This document shows positions 15,264 through 23,351 of a stretch of DNA of 23,351 bases, one piece after another. Location of the stretch: assembly GCA_025925185.1 (NCBI GenBank), contig JAICLV010000017.1, positions 1-23,351 on the forward strand, written 5' to 3'. This stretch comes from Acidothermaceae bacterium. GTDB lineage: Bacteria; Actinomycetota; Actinomycetes; Acidothermales; Acidothermaceae. A program made the position numbers and the translations under genes. The notes beneath the pieces are model-generated. The model was not told the origin of the DNA. It did no database searches and saw only the letters and a list, made by a program, of their open reading frames with translations. Positions within the stretch are counted from its first letter, which is position 1; each line of letters opens with the position of its first letter.

Positions 15264-16445
15264 TCAACCCGTACCGCGACGCGAACCGTCCTTCCAGGTC
15301 TGCGCGACCAACGCGACGCCCGGGCGGTAAGCCAGATGCACATGCGACGCAGCGTCGAGCACCGCGAAGTCAGCTCGCGCGCCAACACGCAACAGGCCGA
15401 CGTCGTCGCGCCGCAGCGCCTTCGCACCGCCAGCCGTCGCCGCCCACAGCGCCTCCGCCGGTGTCATTCGCATGTCGCGGACCGCGACCGCCACACAGAA
15501 CGGCATGCTCGTCGTGTACGACGTGCCGGGGTTGCAGTCGCTGGCGATCGCGACAACAGCGTGAGCGTCAAGCAACCGGCGCGCGTCGGCATATCGCGAC
15601 CGGGTCGAGAAATCCGCGCCAGGCAAGACGGTCGCCACGGTCGTCGCGCCGGCAAGCGCGTCGATGTCGTCGTCCGAAAGCTGGTTGCAGTGATCCACCG
15701 AGGCCGCGCCCCGATCCACGCCGAGCGCGATCGCGCCGGTGCGCGACAACTGATGAGCGTGCAGCCGCGGCGCCAGCCCGGCCACGACACCGGCGTCGAT
15801 GATCGCCGCTGTCTCATCGAGATCAAACGCGCCGCGGTCGCAGAAGACGTCCACCCATCGCGCGTTTGGCACGCACGCCCGCAGCATCTCGCCACACACG
15901 AGTTCGACGTACGCGTCGCGCCGGTCGCGGTATTCGGCTGGGACGACGTGCGCGCCTAAAAACGTCGTCTCGTTCGTCAGCTCGCGCGCAACCGCCAGGC
16001 TGCGCGCCTCGTCGGAAACCGTGAGCCCGTACCCGCTCTTGACCTCGACCGTGGTCGTCCCCGATGCGAGCATCTCCGACCACAGCCGGTTCATGTTCGC
16101 GCGCAGCGCAACGTCGTCCGCTTCCCGTGTCGCCTCGACCGTGGTGGCGATTCCGCCTGCCTCGTAAGGGGTTCCGGCCATCCGCGCGGCGAACTCACTC
16201 GACCGATCGCCGGCGAAAACGAGATGGGTGTGGGAGTCGACGAAGCCGGGGATCACCGCCCGGCCATCGAAGTCGACCACGTCGTCGGCCGGTTGCGAGT
16301 CGGCCGGCTTGCCGACCCACGTCACCCGCTGGCCGTCGACCGCGAAGGCGGCATCGAAGATGACGCCGAGGGGGCTCCCGTCGCCGTCCGGGTGCGTTGG
16401 GTCGTTCGTGACGAGTTCGGCGACGCCCGTGAAGAGCGTCGTCAT
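15264..16445 (-). CDS. hutI: Imidazolonepropionase HutI
   Basis: A 393-residue amidohydrolase that opens the ring of 4-imidazolone-5-propionate to N-formimino-L-glutamate, the third step of histidine breakdown in the cytosol. The metal site is seen in [11 protein letters not shown], and further family motifs are [25 protein letters not shown] (metal His) and SDCNPGT (Asp). Length is normal for the family (about 400). The ATG at 16445 overlaps the stop of hutF (ATGA). It is the last gene of the hut operon and stops 5 bp from the stop of the convergent phosphatase gene, so there is no room for a conventional terminator between them. Confidence 0.97.
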   Translation of the reverse strand: MTTLFTGVAELVTNDPTHPDGDGSPLGVIFDAAFAVDGQRVTWVGKPADSQPADDVVDFDGRAVIPGFVDSHTHLVFAGDRSSEFAARMAGTPYEAGGIATTVEATREADDVALRANMNRLWSEMLASGTTTVEVKSGYGLTVSDEARSLAVARELTNETTFLGAHVVPAEYRDRRDAYVELVCGEMLRACVPNARWVDVFCDRGAFDLDETAAIIDAGVVAGLAPRLHAHQLSRTGAIALGVDRGAASVDHCNQLSDDDIDALAGATTVATVLPGADFSTRSRYADARRLLDAHAVVAIASDCNPGTSYTTSMPFCVAVAVRDMRMTPAEALWAATAGGAKALRRDDVGLLRVGARADFAVLDAASHVHLAYRPGVALVAQTWKDGSRRGTG

Positions 16446-17767
16446 GGCAGCACCGCGCTGATCGACCGCGCCAGCTCCCCCGCGACGTCGTCGACGAGCA
16501 GATGCTGCCGATCGCGGACGACGTAGTGGTCGTCGACGACCACGTCGGTGACGTCTGCGGCGGTCGCCGCGAACAGCGCGGTGTCGAGTGTCGGACCACC
16601 GCCTGCGGTGCGAACCGACCCGACGTCGACAGCGACAAAATCGGCGCGCATGCCGAGGGAGAAGTCGCCGGCGTCGGGCCAGCCCAACGCGCGATGTCCG
16701 TCAAGCGTGGCGGCACGCAACAACGCGGCGGCGTCGAAGCGGCCGCGGCGATTGGTCGCGAGGCGCTCGTGCATCTCCATCGCTCTCGCCTCTTCGAGGA
16801 GGTCGATCACCGCGTGGCCATCGGAGCCAAGCGACAACGAAACACCTTGCCTCGCAAGCGACCCGGCCGGCCCGATGCCGTCCGCCAGATCACGTTCGGT
16901 CGTCGGGCACAGGCAGACTCCGGAGCCGCTGCGCGCGAGCAGCGAGATGTCGTCCTCACCAAGGTGCGTCGCGTGCACCGCGGTGGAACTCGACGTCAAC
17001 GCACCTACGTCCGACAAGGCTTCAGTTGGCGTGCGGCCATGCGCTGCGAGGCATTGTTCATTCTCGACCTGCTGCTCTGACACATGCATGTGCAGCGGCC
17101 AGTGGTTGCGTTTGGCGCTGTCGGCGACGACCTCGGCATCGCCGAGTGGCACCGCGCGCATCGAATGGATCGCCGCGCCGACCTGGGAGCCATCGACGAG
17201 CGTCAGCTTTTCGACCCGCGAACCCCACTCGTCGGCCGACCCATCACCGAATCGAAGCTGCGCCCCTCGCAGCGGCTGGTCGAATCCACCCGCGAGATAG
17301 CAGGTGTCGAGCAGCGTGATGCGAATCCCGGCGCTCGCCGCCGCGTGCATCAGCGCGTGACCCATCGCATTCGCGTCGTTGTAGCGACCTCCGCCGGGCG
17401 CGTGATGCAGGTAGTGGAACTCGCCGACACTGGTGATGCCGGCGAGCGCCATCTCGGCGTACGTCGCACGCGCCAACGCGTAGTAGGAGTCGGGGTCGAG
17501 CTTCGCTGCTACGTCGTACATCAGATCTCGCCAGGCCCAGAAGTCAACCGCTCCACGCTGCGACCGGCCACGCAGCGCCCGATGGAACGCGTGCGAATGG
17601 GCGTTCGCAAATCCTGGGACCACCAACCCCGGAAGCCGGTTCGCCCGCGCCGGTGGCGCGACGCCCACAGTGGTGGCTGCGATGCGTCGGTCTTCGGTCT
17701 CGAACAGCACGCCGTCGGCGATGCCCTCAGTCGTCACCAGAGCGTGCTCGCACCACCACGCCGTCAC
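16442..17767 (-). CDS. hutF: Formimidoylglutamate deiminase HutF
   Basis: A 441-residue amidohydrolase that converts N-formimino-L-glutamate to N-formyl-L-glutamate and ammonia. Its presence marks the two-step branch of the pathway. Family marks: [17 protein letters not shown] (metal HxH), [22 protein letters not shown] and [15 protein letters not shown]. The frame is open to 18340, but homology starts near AWWCEHAL. I choose the GTG at 17767 because it overlaps the stop of the M20 gene (GTGA), like the other junctions of this operon; an ATG at 17782 would add five residues and has an AGGA directly against it. The stop overlaps hutI. Confidence 0.95.
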   Translation of the reverse strand: MTAWWCEHALVTTEGIADGVLFETEDRRIAATTVGVAPPARANRLPGLVVPGFANAHSHAFHRALRGRSQRGAVDFWAWRDLMYDVAAKLDPDSYYALARATYAEMALAGITSVGEFHYLHHAPGGGRYNDANAMGHALMHAAASAGIRITLLDTCYLAGGFDQPLRGAQLRFGDGSADEWGSRVEKLTLVDGSQVGAAIHSMRAVPLGDAEVVADSAKRNHWPLHMHVSEQQVENEQCLAAHGRTPTEALSDVGALTSSSTAVHATHLGEDDISLLARSGSGVCLCPTTERDLADGIGPAGSLARQGVSLSLGSDGHAVIDLLEEARAMEMHERLATNRRGRFDAAALLRAATLDGHRALGWPDAGDFSLGMRADFVAVDVGSVRTAGGGPTLDTALFAATAADVTDVVVDDHYVVRDRQHLLVDDVAGELARSISAVLP

Positions 17768-18977
17768 CACCGGAAGAGCCATTCCTGGACGACGTCGGCC
17801 AGCGCGCGCACGCCGGCCAGGCAATCCGCCGGCTCGGCGAACTCCTCCGGAGAGTGCGAGATGCCGGTGGGGTTGCGCACGAACAGCATCCCGGTCGGAA
17901 CGCGCGACGCGAGAATCCCCGCGTCGTGGCCGGCGCCGGTCTCGAGCAACGGCGTGTCGGCGCCCAGGCACTCGACGAGGCGCTTGCGCAGATCGGCGGC
18001 GAACTCCACCGCAGACGTGAGCGACTCGTTGACCAGCGTCGACTCCACCTGCTCGAAGCTTGCCCGCCGTCCCACGCGTTCGGCGATTCCGATCAGCATC
18101 CGGTCGAGCGTCGCCTGGTCTGGCGCGCGGGCGTCGAGCCACGCGGAAACTCGCGACGGTACGCCGTTCACAGCGTTCGGCTCCACGACCACCTTGCCAA
18201 CGGTCGCCAGGCCGCCATGCCGCTCCGCCTGCCGCCGCGCCTCGAGCACCGCCTCCCCTACGCACAGCATCGGGTCGCGCCGGTCGTCGAGCTGCGTGGT
18301 GCCGGCGTGATCCGCCCTGCCGACAAGGGAGAAGCGCCACCGCCCGTGCGGCCAGATCCCGGCGCCGATTCCAACTGCGGCGTCCTGGTCCACCAGCGCG
18401 CGCCCCTGCTCGACGTGCACCTCGACGAACGCGTCGATGCGCCGCAACAACTCGTCGTCACGCCCGAGAGTCTCGACTTCGACACCGGCCGCGCGCATGG
18501 CGTCGGCGAGTGAGATGCCGTCGGCGTCGGCGAGCGCACGCGCGCGATCGGGATCGAGAACGCCCGTCATCAAGCGCGAGCCGACGCAGGCCACGCCGAA
18601 GCGGGCGCCCTCCTCGTCGGCGAAGACCACCACCGCGATCGGCTTGCGCAGCCGCACACCGCGAGCCTTCAACTCGTCGATGGCGCACAACGCGCTGACG
18701 ACACCCAGCGGACCGTCGAAGGCGCCGCCGTCCGGCACCGAGTCGAGGTGCGAGCCCATGACAAACGCCGGTTCACCCACGTGTCCGTCGGGAATCCACC
18801 ACGCCCACAGGTTGCCGTTGCGATCGACCTGGACGTCGAGCCCCCGCTCACGCGCGGCGGCGGCGAACCAGTCACGCATCGCGGCGTCGGCCGTCGTCCA
18901 AGCGAATCTTCGATAGCCGCCGTTCGGGGCGCGCCCGATCGGGGCGATCTGCGACCACAACTCGTCGAACGAAGACG

Positions 18978-18981
<4 letters not shown>
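17764..18981 (-). CDS. M20 family metallohydrolase (allantoate amidohydrolase / N-carbamoylase-like) within the hut operon
   Basis: A 405-residue binuclear-zinc amidase of the allantoate amidohydrolase/N-carbamoyl-amino-acid hydrolase group. Metal and active-site segments: [18 protein letters not shown] (His, Asp), ADEEGARFG (Glu-Glu), EVHVEQG (His), GRADHAGTT (dimer-interface His) and [12 protein letters not shown] (last metal His). It lies between hutU and hutF, coupled on both sides (ATGA with hutU, GTGA with hutF). Enzymes of this group cut N-carbamoyl or N-formyl-like amide bonds. HutF makes N-formylglutamate, and no HutG is in the window, so this enzyme is the natural candidate for the deformylase. 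That function is inferred from context. The family alone would suggest an allantoate or carbamoyl-amino-acid substrate. Confidence 0.92.
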
Positions 18982-20639
<1,658 letters not shown>

Positions 20640-20652
20640 GTCAACCTCCCGC

Positions 20653-22188
20653 TCACTTGAGCTGACCCGTCACCGACTCGGCGGCAGCCACCAAGCTGCC
20701 GTCGAACGTCATCGCCACGGCGGCTTCGATCTCCGGCGCCAACCATCGATCGGTGGCTGGCCCGTCGACCCGCTGCCGCAACACGTCGCGCACCGCGGCG
20801 GTCGCCGGGCCGGGAGATGTCGGCGACCGAAGGTCCAACGCCCGCGCCGCTGACAAAATCTCGATCGCCAGCACTCGCCCGAGCGCGTCGACTGACCGAC
20901 GCAGCTTGCGGGCCGCCGACCACCCCATCGACACGTGGTCTTCTTGCATCGCGGACGACGGTATGGAATCGACGCTGGCCGGCGTCGCGAGCCGCTTCAT
21001 CTCGCTGACCAACGCCGCCTGCGTGTACTGCGCGATCATGTGGCCCGAGTCGACGCCGGGGTCGTCGGCGAGGAACGCCGGCAACCCGCGCGACCGGTGC
21101 CTGTCGAGCAGCCGGTCGGTGCGCCGCTCCGAGATCGACGCGACGTCGGCTGCCGCGATCGCGAGAAAATCCAGCACGAACGCCAACGGCGCGCCGTGAA
21201 AGTTGCCGTTCGACTCGACCCGTCCGTCGTCCAGCACCACCGGATTGTCAATAGCCGCAGCCATTTCCCGTTCGGCGACCACGACCGCGTGCGCGAGCGT
21301 GTCGCGAAACGCACCAGCTACCTGCGGCGCGCAGCGCATCGAGTACGCGTCTTGCACTAACGAAGGGTCGGCCCGCCGCTCCTCGACGATCGGGGAGTCT
21401 CTCAGCAGCGCGCGCAGGTTGGCCGCCGACGCGGCCTGGCCCGGATGCGAACGCAGCGCCTGCAGATCCTCGGCGAACACTCGGTCGGTGCCACGCATGG
21501 CCTCCACACTCATCGCCGCGGCGATGTCGGCGTTCTTCGCCAGCAACGCCAGATCAGCGCACGCGAGGACGAGCATGCCAAGCATCCCGTCGGTGCCGTT
21601 GATGAGCGCCAAGCCCTCCTTGGCCGACAAGCTCACCGGGGCGATACCGGCGTCCGACAATGCTTGTGCCGCGGGCAAGAGTCGTCCGCCTGCGTCGCGC
21701 GCCTCACCCTCGCCCATCACCGCGAGCGCGCAATGCGCGAGCGGCGCCAGGTCACCAGAGCAACCCAGCGAGCCGAACTCGTGGACGACCGGCGTGACGC
21801 CGGCGTTCAGCATCGCGGCGTAGGCGAGCGCGGTCTCCGGTCGAACACCGGTGTGACCGGTCGCCATGGTGCGCAGCCGAAGCAGCATCATCGCCCGCAC
21901 GACCTCGCGCTCGACCTCGGCGCCGCTGCCCGCGGCGTGCGAACGAACGACCGACCGCTGCAGCTGCTCGCGCAGCTCCGGGGGAATGTCGCGGTTCGCG
22001 AGCGCGCCGAAGCCGGTCGACACGCCGTAGACCGGTTCGCCCGAGTCGGCCAACGCGTCGACGTGCGCACGAGCGGCCTTGATTCGCGCCAGCGCCCACT
22101 CGTTGAGCACCGCCTCGGCGTCGTGGCGGGCGACCGCGATCACGTCGTCCTGGGAAAGCGCACCGCCGCTGACCGTCACCTGCTTCAT
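20653..22188 (-). CDS. hutH: Histidine ammonia-lyase HutH
   Basis: A 511-residue MIO-dependent lyase that removes ammonia from L-histidine to give urocanate, the first step of the pathway. Visible marks: the catalytic Tyr54 in [11 protein letters not shown], the MIO-forming segment [14 protein letters not shown] (residues 139-152), [16 protein letters not shown] and QEDHVSMG. The MIO tripeptide is Cys143-Ser144-Gly145 rather than the textbook Ala-Ser-Gly. The ring can form from Cys as well, and I believe related actinobacterial enzymes share this, but I cannot check. The ATG at 22188 has only a weak AGG upstream. It is the first gene of the operon, 85 bp from the divergent iclR-type regulator. 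Confidence 0.97.
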   Translation of the reverse strand: MKQVTVSGGALSQDDVIAVARHDAEAVLNEWALARIKAARAHVDALADSGEPVYGVSTGFGALANRDIPPELREQLQRSVVRSHAAGSGAEVEREVVRAMMLLRLRTMATGHTGVRPETALAYAAMLNAGVTPVVHEFGSLGCSGDLAPLAHCALAVMGEGEARDAGGRLLPAAQALSDAGIAPVSLSAKEGLALINGTDGMLGMLVLACADLALLAKNADIAAAMSVEAMRGTDRVFAEDLQALRSHPGQAASAANLRALLRDSPIVEERRADPSLVQDAYSMRCAPQVAGAFRDTLAHAVVVAEREMAAAIDNPVVLDDGRVESNGNFHGAPLAFVLDFLAIAAADVASISERRTDRLLDRHRSRGLPAFLADDPGVDSGHMIAQYTQAALVSEMKRLATPASVDSIPSSAMQEDHVSMGWSAARKLRRSVDALGRVLAIEILSAARALDLRSPTSPGPATAAVRDVLRQRVDGPATDRWLAPEIEAAVAMTFDGSLVAAAESVTGQLK

Positions 22189-22273
22189 AGGCCTAGTTGA
22201 CAGCGAAGATCCCCGCCTTGTCGCGGACCGCGCATACGATTCTGTCTGGGATTCCAGACAAGAGGTCGATGGT
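22189..22273. promoter_or_regulatory. hutH / iclR divergent control region
   Basis: These 85 bp must hold the promoters of both the hut operon (minus strand) and the regulator (plus strand). A perfect TTGACA stands at 22197-22202 on the plus strand, but nothing like a -10 lies 16-18 bp further on. A TACGAT (22235-22240) could be a -10 for the regulator. The only strong signal is the palindrome at 22243-22260. Confidence 0.6.
22243..22260. promoter_or_regulatory. Putative IclR-family operator
   Basis: TGTCTGGGATTCCAGACA has perfect 7-bp arms around GATT, ending 13 bp before the regulator GTG and 55 bp upstream of the hutH ATG. IclR proteins bind palindromes with TGG...CCA-type half-sites, which fits this one. 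Position suggests autoregulation together with control of the hut operon. Confidence 0.65.
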
Positions 22274-23044
22274 GTGAGCAGCGTTCCTGCCGTGACCCGC
22301 GCGATCGGGCTGCTCCGCGCGCTGGCGGCGCATCCCGGGCCGGTGCCGGCGGCGGTGCTGGCCCGCGACCTCGGGCTGCCGCGCTCGACCGTCTACCACT
22401 TGCTTACTGTGCTGGCGGCCGAGGGATTCGTCGTCCATCTGCCCGAGGCGCGCGCGTACGGGCTCGGTGTCGGGGCCTTCGAACTCGGCACCGCGTATTT
22501 GCGCAACGACCCGCTGGAGCGGTTGGCGCGGCCGGTGCTCCGGCAGTTGGTCGAACGCACCGGCCACACCGTGCACCTCGGCGTGCTGCACGGCCGCGAA
22601 ACCCTTTACGTGGTGAAAGAACAGCCAGGTCACGCGGCTTTACTCGTCACCGACGTCGGTGTGCGGTTGCCCGCGCACCTCACCGCCAGTGGACGTTCCA
22701 TGTTGGCCGCGTTGCCTCGCGCCCAGGTGCGGGCGCTTTTTCCAAGTCGCGACGCTTTCGTCGACCGCACCGGACTCGGGCCGCGCACGCCTGGCGAGCT
22801 CCGCGACCTTCTGGCCTTGGAACAGGCCCGCGGCTGGTCGGAGGAGGACGGTCACATCACCGCCGGCGTCGCGTCGGTCGCCGCCTGCGTGTTCGACTAC
22901 GGACGGCGTCCAGCCGCAGCGGTCAGTTGCACGTTCCCGTCGTTCAGCATTGCCTCGGACGACGACCGCGCGGCGCTGGCCGGGGTAGTGCGCGCGACTG
23001 CGGATCGACTGGCGAAGCGGATGGCCGGCTCACGAAACGGATGA
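22274..23044 (+). CDS. IclR family transcriptional regulator, likely hut regulator
   Basis: A 256-residue regulator. An N-terminal winged helix-turn-helix runs over about residues 5-65 (AVTRAIGLLRALAAHPG, then LARDLGLPRSTVYHLLTVL). It is followed by an IclR effector domain (VHLGVLHGRETLYVVKEQPG, then LPAHLTASGRSMLA and WSEEDGHITAGVASVAA). The frame is open back to 22079. I choose the GTG at 22274 because AGAGG lies 8 nt upstream and the protein then begins directly before the helix-turn-helix. It diverges from hutH, and a perfect palindrome lies just before its start. By position it senses an intermediate of histidine breakdown (urocanate is the usual inducer in other hut systems). Whether it represses or activates cannot be read. 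Confidence 0.93.
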   Translation: MSSVPAVTRAIGLLRALAAHPGPVPAAVLARDLGLPRSTVYHLLTVLAAEGFVVHLPEARAYGLGVGAFELGTAYLRNDPLERLARPVLRQLVERTGHTVHLGVLHGRETLYVVKEQPGHAALLVTDVGVRLPAHLTASGRSMLAALPRAQVRALFPSRDAFVDRTGLGPRTPGELRDLLALEQARGWSEEDGHITAGVASVAACVFDYGRRPAAAVSCTFPSFSIASDDDRAALAGVVRATADRLAKRMAGSRNG

Positions 23045-23081
23045 GCGCTGGCGACGGCGGGTAGCGATCGCGCTGTTCGTC

Positions 23082-23100
23082 CGCTCAGAGCCGATGAGCG
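23082..23100 (+). terminator. Weak hairpin downstream of the iclR-type gene
   Basis: CGCTCA-GAGCCGA-TGAGCG has a perfect 6-bp stem and a 7-nt loop, 37 bp after the stop at 23044. No T-run follows. A second TGAGCG copy spans the stop codon region (23042-23047) and could compete for pairing. It is only a modest candidate for a terminator. Confidence 0.3.
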
Positions 23101-23164
23101 CGAGTTCGCGAAGGTCACACTCACCGAGGCCGGAAGCCATTCGGGCAGCAAACCGACGACCGGT

Positions 23165-23184
23165 GTCTTACAAAGTGTGTTACA
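23165..23184. promoter_or_regulatory. Direct repeat upstream of the antitoxin gene, possible operator
   Basis: GTCTTACA (23165-23172) and GTGTTACA (23177-23184) are 12 bp apart and differ at one base. They end 8 bp before the ATG at 23193. Ribbon-helix-helix antitoxins commonly bind short tandem sites over their own promoters, so autoregulation is plausible. The segment is also visibly less GC-rich than its surroundings. Confidence 0.45.
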
Positions 23185-23192
23185 GTCGAGGT

Positions 23193-23351
23193 ATGGCCCA
23201 GACGATCACGTTCCGCCCCGACGAAGACGCCGAGCGCGCCCTGGCTGTGCTCACCGCTGACGGCACCGCCGTATCCGCGGCGGTACGGTCCGCACTCATC
23301 GATGCGGCCCGTGCCCGTGCTCAGCGCCGTGTGCGCGCCGAAGCCGAGGCG
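23193..23351 (+). CDS. Ribbon-helix-helix-like antitoxin, 3' end cut by window edge
   Basis: The plus-strand frame from the ATG at 23193 is open for 53 codons to the window end and begins MAQTITFRPDEDAERALAVL. A short strand (TITFRP), a helix (EDAERALAVL) and a second helix (VSAAVRSALIDAAR) follow the order of CopG/RHH DNA-binding antitoxins, and the Arg-rich continuation (ARAQRRVRAEAEA) is common in actinobacterial type II antitoxins. The toxin would be expected directly downstream, outside the window. A pair of tandem repeats stands just upstream. The ribosome binding site (GAGG) is very close to the ATG. The family is a best guess from a short fragment. Confidence 0.65.
   Translation, partial: MAQTITFRPDEDAERALAVLTADGTAVSAAVRSALIDAARARAQRRVRAEAEA

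Noticed and set aside
17768..18340. Possible N-terminal extension of HutF through the M20 gene
   Set aside because: Overlaps a real gene in another frame, is Arg-rich, and HutF homology begins at the chosen start.
22197..22202. Perfect TTGACA as the -35 of the iclR-type gene
   Set aside because: No -10-like hexamer lies 16-18 bp downstream; kept only as a note in the control region.

Overview
The window is GC-rich throughout, uses GTG starts freely, and strings genes together with 4-nt ATGA/GTGA stop-start overlaps. Together with the gene families present this points to a high-GC member of the Actinomycetota. I cannot place it to genus. No rRNA, tRNA, insertion sequence or CRISPR array is visible, and no gene-free stretch exceeds 300 bases (the longest are 1429-1702 and 5435-5691). 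Layout, left to right: (1) 1-1428, minus strand: an aldo-keto reductase translationally coupled to an edge-truncated zinc-free MDR oxidoreductase. (2) 1703-3159, plus: a cobalamin-binding radical SAM protein that I recognise as hopanoid C-3 methylase HpnR, broken by a frameshift near 2752-2758. (3) 3263-4941, plus: a two-gene ABC exporter, facing a UspA gene (4994-5434, minus). (4) 5692-9885, plus: an unbroken four-gene operon of a second ABC ATPase, its NatB-like permease, a TIGR00027-type SAM methyltransferase and an MGT-type glycosyltransferase, every junction a GTGA overlap. (5) 9882-10912, minus: a PhnB-like VOC protein followed by a STAS anti-anti-sigma factor, whose stop codon overlaps that of the glycosyltransferase. 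(6) 11049-13575, plus: three coupled genes that each encode two YbjQ-like modules, making six diverged copies of one module in one operon. (7) 13702-15258, plus: a membrane-anchored RsbU/SpoIIE-type PP2C phosphatase, preceded by a long imperfect hairpin. (8) 15264-22188, minus: a complete histidine-utilisation operon, hutH-hutU-M20 amidohydrolase-hutF-hutI, diverging from an IclR regulator (22274-23044, plus) with a perfect 18-bp palindrome in the shared intergenic region. (9) 23193-end, plus: the first 53 codons of a ribbon-helix-helix-like antitoxin. How the genes work together: the hut operon converts histidine to urocanate, imidazolonepropionate, formiminoglutamate and then, through the deiminase HutF, N-formylglutamate. 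No HutG deformylase is present, and the M20 enzyme sits in the operon where one would be needed. The STAS protein and the PP2C phosphatase are two arms of a partner-switching stress circuit, but no RsbW-type kinase or sigma factor is seen here. The best candidate for an undescribed system is the triple double-YbjQ operon at 11049-13575. The second is the exporter-methyltransferase-glycosyltransferase operon at 5692-9885.
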